Shown: positions 1 through 6,978, counted from the stretch's first letter. The stretch is 12,517 nucleotides of DNA from DASWRT01 sp036403035 (GCA_036403035.1 DASWRT010000418.1:1-12517), one strand, 5' to 3'. The notes: a model not told the origin generated them from the sequence alone. Numbers and translations: made by a program.

Positions 1-112
1 GCGCCGCTTCCGATGTGCCGCATCGCTGCGCGGCGCGCTCCTACTCCGGCGCCACAGCACGGCGTCGCAGCACACTTCCTGGTGAAAAATGCGGGCTAGG
101 TGGGAGGCTCCC

Positions 113-1441
113 GTGGGCAAACTCTCCGCGCTCCTCTTCGCAGGCATGGTCTGCTGGACAGCCCACGCCGTTGCCGGCAGCCTGGACGCCGACCCGCTGC
201 TCGGCGGCGGGACGCCGAACACGTCCGGGGGCTCAGCCGCAGCGAGCGACGGATTCAAGACACCGGACCCGCCCAGCGGATGCACCTCGCCGATCGCGGC
301 CGGATCGAACGACGAGGTCATGGCCAAGGCATTCAACGCCCTGACGCAGTTCTGGAAGCCGCGGATTCCCGACTGGGAGACGAAGGCGCTCGCGCCCCTG
401 CATGCAAAGAAGAATGACGGAAGCTGGGTCACGATCGTCGCCTGGGCCAACCTTCAAAGGACGCCGGACTATTGGTCATTCCTTTCCAATCACACGGTCG
501 CCGACACTGCCGACAACCCGGGCGGCCTCGTGAAGATCCCCAGGGAGGAAGGCTTCGGGCCACCGGATCAGGCTGCGGAGGAGGCAAGGCATCTGCCGCA
601 TTGGACGCTCTTCAAGAGCTTTCATCAGGTCATGTATTCCCACTTCGTGGACCCCACGAAGCCGTTCCAGTGGATCCAGTGGACGGATCCCTACGTCCAG
701 CACTACGTGGACATCGCCGGTGGCGATCGGTTCGCGGCGGTGACGATCCTCGCCCACGAGTTCGGACACCACGTCCAGAACGTGGGCGGGAGGGACGACC
801 CGAAGCTTTTCGGCGGCAGGAAGGAGAACCCGCTCCGCGGCGCGTCGTCCGACGACCCTTACGTGCCCAATGACGAACCGGACCCGGTCGCCCGAGAGCG
901 GGACGCCGACCGCGTCGCGGGCATCTTCATCGGCTCCCTGAACAGCAAGGCGTGCCTGAACACTGCCGCATGGACCGTGTTCCATGCCGGCGACACCGGG
1001 CCGATATCGAAAGGCGCCGTTCCGCACGGCGACGGCGCCAACCGGGCGGACTGCATCCGGTATGGCGCCCTGGCGCCGCCCGGTCCGACGAACCCGTTCC
1101 TGGCGTCGGACTCGAGCGCGGTCGTCGACTGCAAGAAGATCAGGACGATGTGCGCGGCGAAGCCCAAGAAGACCGGGCAAGCCTCGGACGGGATCGCCCG
1201 CGTCGCCTTTCCGAGCGACGCCGCATCGGGCGACGAACTGGAGAACCCGTATTGCGAGGACACGCCGCCGGAGCCCGTCATCGGCCCGCCGGTGATCACC
1301 GGCAACGAGAGCCGGTGCGTCAAGACCGTGTTCGAGGTCGGCGAGGGCTGCCGCTGCCCGTCCAACATGTACGCGGACCAGCTCGGCAAGGGCGAGCACG
1401 CCGTGATCTGGTGCCGGTCCAGGAGCCGCGTGAGGATGTGA
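113..1441 (+). CDS. Putative exported neutral zinc metallopeptidase (YpfJ-like)
   Basis: Predicted secreted or periplasmic zinc peptidase of 442 residues. The zinc-binding motif HEFGH is at residues 215-219, inside TILAHEFGHHVQNVGG. It is followed about 45 residues later by ARERDADRVAG, where E262 fits the third zinc ligand. This pairing of HExxH plus an ExxAD helix, and the preceding YVDIAGGDRFAA segment, resemble the YpfJ/neutral zinc metallopeptidase family, although the overall match is distant. I chose GTG 113 because GGGAGG at 102-107 lies 5 bases upstream and it gives a clean signal peptide (LSALLFAGMVCWTAHAVA, cut after residue 21). An in-frame ATG at 89 would add 8 residues and has a poorer ribosome site. 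The mature protein has ten cysteines, four of them in the last ~50 residues, which suggests disulfides outside the cytoplasm. The downstream exported protein starts one base after the stop. Substrate unknown. Confidence 0.8.
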   Translation: MGKLSALLFAGMVCWTAHAVAGSLDADPLLGGGTPNTSGGSAAASDGFKTPDPPSGCTSPIAAGSNDEVMAKAFNALTQFWKPRIPDWETKALAPLHAKKNDGSWVTIVAWANLQRTPDYWSFLSNHTVADTADNPGGLVKIPREEGFGPPDQAAEEARHLPHWTLFKSFHQVMYSHFVDPTKPFQWIQWTDPYVQHYVDIAGGDRFAAVTILAHEFGHHVQNVGGRDDPKLFGGRKENPLRGASSDDPYVPNDEPDPVARERDADRVAGIFIGSLNSKACLNTAAWTVFHAGDTGPISKGAVPHGDGANRADCIRYGALAPPGPTNPFLASDSSAVVDCKKIRTMCAAKPKKTGQASDGIARVAFPSDAASGDELENPYCEDTPPEPVIGPPVITGNESRCVKTVFEVGEGCRCPSNMYADQLGKGEHAVIWCRSRSRVRM

Positions 1442-1442
1442 C

Positions 1443-1967
1443 ATGCGCCGCCACCGCTTCGCCATCGTCCTGCTGTCGCTGGCCGCCATCGCCGCCCCGG
1501 CGGTCGCCGCCGGCCCGTATCGATATGCCTGGGTTCCGGTCGATGCGTTCGACCGGAACGGCAATCCCGTCAAGGACGAGAAAGGCGAGGTCATCCACGA
1601 CGGGTTCTGCGTCCTGTGGAAGACCAACTGGCTCACGGAGAACGATGCCACGGTCACCGATGACGTGCTCTGGTGGACCGGCGTCACCTACGCGGTCGAC
1701 CCGCGCCGGCAGACCGTGACCGTGCTGCGGGTAAAGGGGCCGAACGCGGTGGCCACCGACAAGGGGCCGAAATTCTTCGGGCGCGAGCCGATCGAGTACG
1801 GTGTCCAGGTGACGGCCCCGCTGCTCGACGACCCGAGGGACGATTGGCCCTGCACGAAAGACACGTGGGCGACCATCCTGGCGGGGGCCAAAGAATGGAC
1901 GACGCAGACGATCATGCCCCGCTCGACCTACACTTATACGCGGAGCTGTTCGCCGCATTGCAATTGA
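1443..1967 (+). CDS. Small exported four-cysteine protein, unknown function
   Basis: A 174-residue protein I do not recognise. It starts with a textbook signal peptide (MRRHRF followed by IVLLSLAAIAAPAVA), with cleavage likely after residue 22 or 23. The mature part of about 150 residues is rich in Trp, Asp and Thr and has four cysteines (56, 137, 169, 173), enough for two disulfides; two of them sit in a SCSPHC ending. No enzyme motif or membrane segment is visible beyond the signal. GAGG at 1432-1435 gives a ribosome site 7 bases before the ATG, and the gene follows the metallopeptidase stop by a single base, so the two are almost surely co-transcribed. A partner, inhibitor or substrate role for the peptidase is possible but only inferred from the pairing. 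Confidence 0.75.
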   Translation: MRRHRFAIVLLSLAAIAAPAVAAGPYRYAWVPVDAFDRNGNPVKDEKGEVIHDGFCVLWKTNWLTENDATVTDDVLWWTGVTYAVDPRRQTVTVLRVKGPNAVATDKGPKFFGREPIEYGVQVTAPLLDDPRDDWPCTKDTWATILAGAKEWTTQTIMPRSTYTYTRSCSPHCN

Positions 1968-2416
1968 GCGGGCATGGCGGTCCATACTGCCGAGCGTCAC
2001 AACGGGGAGCGTGAGCGCCACCCGTCTGCTCGCCCTACGGACCGCCAGTGCACAACGACTCGGAAGCTCGCGCGATCATCATCGGGACGATGAAGCCTGA
2101 CGCGGCACAAGAGTGGTGCCGGCCGCCGCTCAGTGCAGAGCCTTCCACTCCTTGTATTCTGCCTCCGTGATCGTTGCGGCCGCCTTGGCCGCCGTGACGA
2201 GCCCCACCACCCGGCCGTAATGAATCCCGCCCCGTGCTGCCAGTCTCCGGGCGAGACGGGCCGGAAGCGCGTCCGCCCGCCGCGCCCGCTGCGCCCGCCG
2301 CGCGGCGACGCCGGCCTCGCTCATGCTCTACTTCTTATGTTTCAGCGGTCGCGCCTGCATCAGGCGGCCGGCGGGTCGCGCCTTCGGGACGCGTGTAGAC
2401 GCTGCGGTCGGCGATC
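1968..2416. other. Region between convergent genes without a confident gene
   Basis: About 450 bases between the exported-protein gene and the 3' end of the aldo/keto reductase gene, which point toward each other. It holds a 9-bp inverted repeat, TGGCGGTCC at 1975-1983 and GGACCGCCA at 2039-2047. A short hairpin GGCGGT-CCAT-ACTGCC lies at 1976-1991, overlapping its left arm, just after the plus-strand stop. Further hairpins are CGGCAC/GTGCCG at 2103-2121 and CGCCTG-CAT-CAGGCG at 2352-2366. None is followed by a T-tract, so terminator calls would be weak. One small minus-strand ORF with good G/C at third positions lies inside and is listed separately. Confidence 0.5.
2130..2324 (-). CDS. Possible small basic protein, hypothetical
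   Basis: A 64-residue ORF with an Arg/Ala-rich first half (RRAQRARRADALPARLARR) and an acidic, better-composed end (TITEAEYKEWKALH). By my reading, roughly four fifths of its codons end in G or C, as in the neighbouring real genes, and the C-terminal stretch looks like protein rather than random frame. The ending vaguely recalls the ITEEEF-type helix of SHOCT-like tails, but that is not a firm match. There is no good ribosome site before the ATG (only AAGAAG-like purines). It lies 92 bases downstream of the aldo/keto reductase on the same strand. It may be a real small gene, a decayed fragment or chance in GC-rich DNA. Confidence 0.33.
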   Translation of the reverse strand: MSEAGVAARRAQRARRADALPARLARRLAARGGIHYGRVVGLVTAAKAAATITEAEYKEWKALH

Positions 2417-3484
2417 TCACGCCACGGGAACGGCAATCGGATCGATCAGATCGGCCTTGCCACCGGTGACGCGGTTGCGGTTGCGCTCGCTCGCGAGGAA
2501 ATCGTGCGGAAAGCCGAGCGGAACGGCGCTCACCTTGTCGAGTTGCCGCAGCGTGGCGTCCGGCAGCGTCAGGTCAAGCGCCGCGAGCGTATCGTCGAGT
2601 TGCGCCGCCGTGCGCGGTCCGAGGATCGGGATGAGCGCGGTGGTCGACACGGCGGCCTTGTGGCGCAGCCACGCGATCGCGACGGCGGTCGGCGTCGCGT
2701 CCGTCTCGGCGGCGACTGACTGCACGGCGTCGAGGATCGCCGTCTCGCGGGGCGTCTTCTCGCTGTGGATGAGCGCGCCGAGCTTGGTCAGCCGGCCCTC
2801 CTCCGCGCGCCGGTATTTTCCAGTCAGGAAGCCGCCGCCGAGAGGCGACCAGAGCGTCGCGCAGAGTCCCAGCGCCTCCGACATCGGCAACAGTTCGCGG
2901 TCGGCGGTGCGCTCGACGAGGCTGTATTCGAACTGCACGCCGACGATCGGCGCCCAGCCGCGCAGCTCCGCGAGGGTCGCACCTCGGGCGATGCGCCAGG
3001 CCGGGAAGTCGGAGAGACCGGCATAGAGGATCTTTCCGGCGCGCACGAGGTCGTCGAACGCGCGCACGATCTCCTCGACCGGCGTCACGCCGTCGGCGGC
3101 ATGCACCCAATAGAGGTCGATGCGGTCGGTCTTGAGTCGCTTCAGGCTGGCTTCGAGCGAGCGCACCATGTTCTTGCGGCTGTTTCCCGTTCCCAAGATG
3201 CCGCCCTGCGGAACGGCGCCGTGCGTGTATTTGGTGGCGAGGACGAAGCCGTCGCGATCGGCGGGGGTGGCCAGGAACTCGCCCAGCAGCGTCTCTGCCT
3301 GGCCGAACTGGTAGACATCCGACGTGTCGATGAAGTTGCCGCCCGCCTCGGCGTAGCGATCGAAGATCCGCCGCGCCTCGTCGGGCTCCGCCCCGTGGCC
3401 CCAGCCCGTGCCGAAATTGCCGGTGCCGAGCGCGAATTCCGATACGCGCAGGCCGGTTTGCCGTCCGAAGAGCTTGTACCGCAT
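2417..3484 (-). CDS. Aldo/keto reductase
   Basis: A 355-residue NAD(P)H-dependent oxidoreductase of the aldo/keto reductase superfamily, expected to be a soluble (alpha/beta)8 barrel that reduces aldehydes or ketones. The catalytic tetrad is visible: D53 and Y58 in FIDTSDVYQFG, K85 in VLATKYTHG and H128 in DLYWVHAADG. The N-terminal MRYKLFGRQTGLRVSEFALGT, the FGxAETLLGEFL helix and the late WSPLGGGFLTGKY segment are typical. I chose ATG 3484 because GGAGG at 3494-3490 lies 5 bases upstream; a TTG at 3496 would add four residues and overlap that ribosome site. It begins 34 bases after the MarR-type gene on the same strand, so the pair is probably one transcript with the reductase under that regulator's control. 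The real substrate is unknown. Confidence 0.93.
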   Translation of the reverse strand: MRYKLFGRQTGLRVSEFALGTGNFGTGWGHGAEPDEARRIFDRYAEAGGNFIDTSDVYQFGQAETLLGEFLATPADRDGFVLATKYTHGAVPQGGILGTGNSRKNMVRSLEASLKRLKTDRIDLYWVHAADGVTPVEEIVRAFDDLVRAGKILYAGLSDFPAWRIARGATLAELRGWAPIVGVQFEYSLVERTADRELLPMSEALGLCATLWSPLGGGFLTGKYRRAEEGRLTKLGALIHSEKTPRETAILDAVQSVAAETDATPTAVAIAWLRHKAAVSTTALIPILGPRTAAQLDDTLAALDLTLPDATLRQLDKVSAVPLGFPHDFLASERNRNRVTGGKADLIDPIAVPVA

Positions 3485-3518
3485 CGATACCTCCAATCGT
3501 CGAGCCCGGAAACCGCCG

Positions 3519-3998
3519 TCAATCGGCTGCGCGGAGCTCGGTTTCCGTCACAGCGCGCGTCAGCGCGCGCAATTCGGCCGAGCGCTCGGCTCCGAACCGC
3601 GCCTCGAACTGCGCCTGCGCGTCGCGCCAGCCGCCGGCCGCGTCGTGCAGCTTCGCGGCCCCGGTCTCCGTCAGATGCAGCTCCTTGCTGCGCCGGTCGG
3701 TTCTGCCCGGCCGGATCGCGATCAATCCCTTGCGTTCGAGCGGCAGGATGTTCCGCCCGAGCGTGGTGCGGTCCATGACAAGCTCCCGCGCGAGCGCATT
3801 GATCGTCATCGGCCCGGAGCGCTTCAGCCTGACCAGGATCGAGAATTGCGTCGTGCGCAGTCCGGAAGGTGCAAGGAGCGCATCGTAGAATTGCGTGATG
3901 TGCCGCGCCGCCTGGCGAACCGCGAGGCAGTTGCATTCCGTGACCGGGGCTTTCGGCGAAGGCGGCTGCGGCGGCGAGGTCATCGGCGGGTGCGGCAT
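3519..3998 (-). CDS. MarR-family transcriptional regulator
   Basis: A winged-helix DNA-binding protein of about 159 residues. The helix-turn-helix segment runs roughly over residues 63-95 (MTINALARELVMDRTTLGRNILPLERKGLI). It is followed by the characteristic MarR wing with the DRR signature (RPGRTDRRSKELHLTETG). Dimerisation helices flank it on both sides. The N-terminal helix carries ECNCLAVRQ, with two cysteines at 22 and 24 that could sense oxidants or electrophiles, as some MarR proteins do; this is inference. The start is uncertain. ATG 3998 gives a leader of about 10 bases from the predicted transcription start, ATG 3983 is the next candidate, and neither has a clear ribosome site. Longer frames would run through the promoter. 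The aldo/keto reductase follows directly, and a thiolase remnant diverges from it. Confidence 0.9.
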   Translation of the reverse strand: MPHPPMTSPPQPPSPKAPVTECNCLAVRQAARHITQFYDALLAPSGLRTTQFSILVRLKRSGPMTINALARELVMDRTTLGRNILPLERKGLIAIRPGRTDRRSKELHLTETGAAKLHDAAGGWRDAQAQFEARFGAERSAELRALTRAVTETELRAAD

Positions 3999-4014
3999 TG
4001 GCAAAGATGTGCCT

Positions 4015-4042
4015 ACTTTATGCGCATATACGCCTATGTCAA
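4015..4042 (-). promoter_or_regulatory. Sigma-70-like promoter of the MarR/reductase unit
   Basis: Read on the minus strand, a perfect -35 hexamer TTGACA (4042-4037) is followed after 16 bases by TAAAGT (4020-4015), which matches four of six positions of TATAAT. The predicted start of transcription, near 4008, lies just upstream of the MarR-type coding region. No start site has been measured; the call rests on hexamer match, spacing and position. Confidence 0.55.
4020..4037. promoter_or_regulatory. Candidate MarR operator (18-bp pseudo-palindrome)
   Basis: ATGCGCATA TACGCCTAT is an imperfect inverted repeat: the two 9-base half-sites agree at six positions. It fills the spacer between the -35 and -10 hexamers of the regulator's promoter. 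MarR proteins usually bind AT-leaning palindromes of this size that overlap promoters, so autorepression is plausible. It would also control the divergent thiolase remnant. Confidence 0.4.
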
Positions 4043-4079
4043 TGCCGTAGTGACGTTGATCCATCTCGGGAGTTTACGG

Positions 4080-4217
4080 ATGACTTCGCTCCGCTCTGTC
4101 CTTCTTGCCGCGCCGGTCCGTACTCCAACCGGTACGTTCGGCGGCAGCCTGACGGATGTCCCGGCAACCGAACTCGGCGCGGCGGCGATCCGCGCCAGCG
4201 TCGAGCGAGCTGGCGTC
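4080..4217 (+). pseudogene. Thiolase (acetyl-CoA acetyltransferase) N-terminal remnant
   Basis: The first ~46 codons read as the start of a thiolase: SVLLAAPVRTPTGTFGGSLT, then DVPATELGAAAIRASVERAGV. The TPxGxFGGSL-DVPATELG pattern is characteristic of the acetyl-CoA acetyltransferase N-terminus. A good ribosome site is kept, GGGAG at 4068-4072, 7 bases before the ATG. After residue ~46 the similarity stops and the frame runs on as Arg/Pro-rich nonsense to a stop at 4289. The nucleophilic cysteine near residue 90 and everything after it are absent, against a usual length of about 390 residues. The following DNA codes, in another frame, for the end of a different enzyme. This is therefore the 5' stub of a gene lost by deletion or rearrangement. 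Confidence 0.8.
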
Positions 4218-4722
4218 CGGCGACGAGCTCGCCCCGGCCGACCTCGTCGTCTTCAACGCCGGCAACAACCGCAAGCTCGACTTCCGTGAACTCTCCGCCG
4301 AGCTGTTCGAGGAGTTCTGGCGCATCGGCTGCTTCGCGGGCTTCCTCGTCAGGCGCGAGGCGGCGCGCCGATTGGTGCCGCTCGGCCGCGGGACGGTGAT
4401 CTTTACCAGCGCCTCGGGCAGCCTTCGCGGCAAGCCGGGCTTTGCCCATTTCGCTGCGACGAAAGCCGGGCTGCGGGCGATCGCCCAGAGCATGGCGCTG
4501 GAATACGGGCCGCAGGGCGTCCACGTCGCGCACGTCGTCATCGATGGCGGGATCGCCGGCGAATGGCTGCTGAGCCGGGCGCCGGATCGTGCCGCCGAGC
4601 GCGGCGAGGACGGACTCCTCTCGATCGACGCGATCGCCGACGCCTATTGGCAGATACACCGCCAGTCCCGCTCGGCATGGACGCATGAGATAGATCTGCG
4701 CCCGTTCAAGGAGCCGTTCTGA
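4210..4722 (+). pseudogene. Short-chain dehydrogenase/reductase C-terminal remnant
   Basis: From about 4210 the plus strand codes for the last ~170 residues of an SDR-family oxidoreductase. Visible parts are ADLVVFNAGNN (the family's NAG motif), GTVIFTSASGS with the catalytic serine region, HFAATKAGLRAIAQSMALEY with the active-site lysine, and VHVAHVVIDGGI near the cofactor loop. The usual N-terminal ~80 residues, including the TGxxxGxG nucleotide-binding loop, are missing, so the product cannot bind NAD(P) normally. The YxxxK motif reads F-A-A-T-K (Phe codon 4450-4452); I believe some SDR subgroups naturally have this, so it may not be damage. An ATG at 4156 would give 188 residues, but its first ~17 codons are the thiolase stub read out of frame. 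The remaining coding stretch has no internal stop or frameshift, suggesting recent truncation. Confidence 0.8.
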
Positions 4723-4796
4723 AGCGGCTTTGCGGTCGGCGCGCCCGCCGGTGTCATCGCGAAGCAGGCTGGGCGTGCGCGGCGTGTTGATCCGGC

Positions 4797-6698
4797 TCAA
4801 TGGAGGAAGACAAAACCGTACCAGGGCGGAACAGTCACAGCGGCAAACGCGCCGTTGCTTGCGATGGTCAGCGTGTTGCCGCCGTCGACCGACTCAATCC
4901 AATTGCCGGCCTTGGGGAACGGAAGGTTGATCGATGAAGGCTCCGAGCCGAAGTTGAGCGCCACGATGGCGTACTGCTCCGGGTTCGGTCCCGCGGCCGG
5001 CGCATGGCGGTGGTAGGCGACAATCGTGTTCCCGGCGAGCGACTGCTGATAATAGAAGTAGCTCTCCCGGCTCCGCAGCGCCCGGTTCGCGGTTCGCAGC
5101 CGGCCCAAAATCCGACAGAGCCGGATGAGGGCCGTTCCGTAATCATCGTAGAAATACTCCCAGTGGACATCGCGCCGCAGATGGACGCGCGCCAGCCCGT
5201 CGCCCGGAAGCGTGTAGTTGTCGGCGAACTCCTCGCCTTCCCAGAGCATCGGGACGCCCTGCGACGTGTAGAGTGCAATCAGCAGCGGCTGCAGTTTGAA
5301 GAACTGTGACCGGTCACCTTCGGGCAGCGGCCCCGTGCCGGATGTTCCCGCAAAGCTGATGAGATTGCTGTGGTCGTGCGTCGAGATGTATTGGAAGGGA
5401 GCGACGGGCATTTCGACGTTCTGGTCGGCACTGTCGACCGCTGTCTTCGTGTTCGGATACCGGCCGGCGAAAAACGGGTCGAGAAGATGAGCGAGGTCGC
5501 TGAGCGATCCGGCGGACAGATCTCCGCGCGCGATGTTCTCGGCGCGGTTCAGAAGATCGTCCTGCCAGGCCGAGTTCGTGTAGGTGTTGCGCAGCACCTC
5601 GGGCGCCCTGCCGAGCGCCTCGGCGCACTGGATGATCCGGCTGTACGTGCCGGGGCCGCAGCCGAACCGGTCTATGCCGCGGGAGTAGCGGTACGTTTCG
5701 TAGGCCAGCATGGCATAGGCTGTGTCGGTCGGCCCTTGATAGAGATCGGTGACCTCGTCGTAGCGGAACCCGTCGACATGGTACTCATCGAGCCAGTGCC
5801 GGTTGGCAAGTCGGCAGAATTCCTGGGCGAAGGTGCGCGAGAAATCGATCATCGGTCCGAAGGGGCCGTCGCCATCGATCATGGGGCTATCGATCCGCGG
5901 CGCGTTCGACAGCTTCCGCAGGTCTTGATAGACGACGCAGTATGGGAAGAAGGGATCGACATGCTGATAGACGACGTCCAGGATGACTGCGACGCCGCGC
6001 GCATGGCAGCTGTCGACAAGCCGTTTCAGCCCGGCCTCGCCTCCGAACGCGGCGTGCGGCGCCCAGTAATGTACCGGGCCGTATCCCCAGTCGAAGTCGA
6101 GCTTGGTGCTGGTGACCGGCATCAGCTCAAGACAATTGACGCCCAGGCTCTTCAAATAGTCGAGCCGGTCGACGATCCCGCCGAACGTGTCATTGAACTG
6201 CTCTACCTGCAGCTCGTAGACGATAAGATCGTCGAGTTCCGGGGTGCGCCACGCATTGTCGCTCCACGCGAACGACGCAACCGGGTTACGCGTCACGGTA
6301 ACGGCCGCGAGGCGGCCGATCTCGGCTTGCCGCGCAAACGGGTCGGTGAACCAGCGTGTCACCAACTGGGGCGTGCCGCCGCCAGGTGGTGTCCACGAGA
6401 GCTGATAGCGGTAGAGGTAGGTTCCCTCCGAGCCGAAACGACCGGGCGAGCCGCCGCCCGGAGTGACTTTCGCCTCGGCTGACCAGAGGTCGAGCGAGCT
6501 GCCCTGCTGCCACGCCATCGGCACGTCGACCGGCGGTACCGCCGGGTCGAACCGGTCATCGCGGTGTATGATCCGGACGACAACCTCGAAACCGTCAGGC
6601 TTCCTGATTCCGGGAAGGTACAAGCCAAACTTGATAAGAAGATTGCCGGCCGCATCAGTCGAGCTGAACGCCCCAGCCTCGTTCGGATTGATCGGCAT
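4797..6698 (-). CDS. GH13 alpha-amylase-family glycoside hydrolase
   Basis: A complete 633-residue enzyme acting on alpha-glucans. An N-terminal beta-sandwich (about 15-135, CBM48-like) precedes the (beta/alpha)8 barrel (about 155-530) and a C-terminal beta-sandwich. The four GH13 regions are present: VILDVVYQH (238-246), GFRYDE with nucleophile D314, CAEAL with acid/base E360, and STHDHSN with D442. Region I has Gln where Asn is usual (DVVYNH), a calcium-site position in many relatives. YELQVEQFN and MLWEGEEF recall branching enzymes and maltooligosyltrehalose trehalohydrolases, but I cannot assign the exact activity. No signal peptide is visible, so it should be cytoplasmic. ATG 6698 has GGAGG at 6712-6708, 9 bases upstream. 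No glycogen or trehalose gene lies beside it, so it stands alone, divergent from the GntR operon. Confidence 0.9.
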   Translation of the reverse strand: MPINPNEAGAFSSTDAAGNLLIKFGLYLPGIRKPDGFEVVVRIIHRDDRFDPAVPPVDVPMAWQQGSSLDLWSAEAKVTPGGGSPGRFGSEGTYLYRYQLSWTPPGGGTPQLVTRWFTDPFARQAEIGRLAAVTVTRNPVASFAWSDNAWRTPELDDLIVYELQVEQFNDTFGGIVDRLDYLKSLGVNCLELMPVTSTKLDFDWGYGPVHYWAPHAAFGGEAGLKRLVDSCHARGVAVILDVVYQHVDPFFPYCVVYQDLRKLSNAPRIDSPMIDGDGPFGPMIDFSRTFAQEFCRLANRHWLDEYHVDGFRYDEVTDLYQGPTDTAYAMLAYETYRYSRGIDRFGCGPGTYSRIIQCAEALGRAPEVLRNTYTNSAWQDDLLNRAENIARGDLSAGSLSDLAHLLDPFFAGRYPNTKTAVDSADQNVEMPVAPFQYISTHDHSNLISFAGTSGTGPLPEGDRSQFFKLQPLLIALYTSQGVPMLWEGEEFADNYTLPGDGLARVHLRRDVHWEYFYDDYGTALIRLCRILGRLRTANRALRSRESYFYYQQSLAGNTIVAYHRHAPAAGPNPEQYAIVALNFGSEPSSINLPFPKAGNWIESVDGGNTLTIASNGAFAAVTVPPWYGFVFLH

Positions 6699-6782
6699 GA
6701 AACCTGTCCTCCCCCGGTCGACAGGAAGCCTCCAGCGAGGATTGTCCTACCGATCGGGATGGCGTGTCATCCCGAAGATAGC

Positions 6783-6800
6783 GCGAATACACAGCGAATA
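6783..6800. repeat. Heptamer direct repeat spaced one helical turn
   Basis: GCGAATA occurs at 6783-6789 and again at 6794-6800, an 11-base period. It sits about 85-100 bases upstream of the amylase-family start, in the position where an activator could bind. No convincing promoter hexamers accompany it (only TATCTT on the minus strand at 6780-6775), so a regulatory role is a guess. Confidence 0.3.
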
Positions 6801-6904
6801 TTGAACCACCGGTGGAGAAGAGCGACCGCCTGTAGCCAGCTCCCACTTGTTTATTGGTGTTCCTGTTGGTCGCAGGCCAGGGAAAGAGTTCAGTCATGCG
6901 ATAT

Positions 6905-6920
6905 CGAAAATCGATTTTCG
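6905..6920. promoter_or_regulatory. Perfect 16-bp palindrome, candidate GntR operator
   Basis: CGAAAATCGATTTTCG is an exact inverted repeat without spacer. It abuts the -35 hexamer of the candidate promoter for the regulator and transporter operon, and lies 58 bases before the chosen GntR start. Position and symmetry suit a dimeric repressor or activator. It is not a standard FadR-type TGGTNxACCA site, so binding by the local GntR protein is inferred from location only. Confidence 0.5.
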
Positions 6921-6949
6921 TTGCCGCGCTCAATGTGCCGCCCTATCGT
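6921..6949 (+). promoter_or_regulatory. Candidate promoter of the GntR/transporter operon
   Basis: TTGCCG (6921-6926) and TATCGT (6944-6949) each match four of six sigma-70 consensus bases at the ideal 17-base spacing. Transcription would begin near 6956, about 23 bases before the chosen GntR start codon. The directly adjoining palindrome strengthens the call. Individual hexamers are mediocre. Confidence 0.4.
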
Positions 6950-6978
6950 GGTCGCGTCAATTTCGCGCCGCGGTTCGC

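Noticed and set aside
1..99. Open frame from the window edge ending in a TAG at 97-99, possibly the tail of an upstream gene
   Set aside because: Only 32 codons without a recognisable motif; cannot be told from chance.
476..1687. Long open frame on the minus strand opposite the peptidase gene
   Set aside because: Arg/Val/Asp-rich composition typical of the antisense of GC-rich genes; the plus strand has a signal peptide and an HEFGH motif.
2048..2167. Short GTG-started plus-strand ORF with HNDSEARAIIIGTMKPDAA
   Set aside because: No ribosome site or family similarity, and it overlaps the minus-strand small ORF; too short to support.
4737..4750. CGGCG-CGCC-CGCCG hairpin between the dehydrogenase remnant and the GH13 gene
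   Set aside because: Suitable position for a shared terminator of convergent genes, but only a 5-bp stem and no T-tract on either strand; likely in GC-rich DNA by chance.
5370..6482. 370-codon plus-strand frame opposite the GH13 gene
   Set aside because: No recognisable domain; the minus strand carries all GH13 motifs and a ribosome site.
6847..6978. 44-residue N-terminal extension of the GntR regulator
   Set aside because: It would run through the palindrome and the candidate promoter, has no family similarity, and makes the protein longer than usual for FCD regulators.
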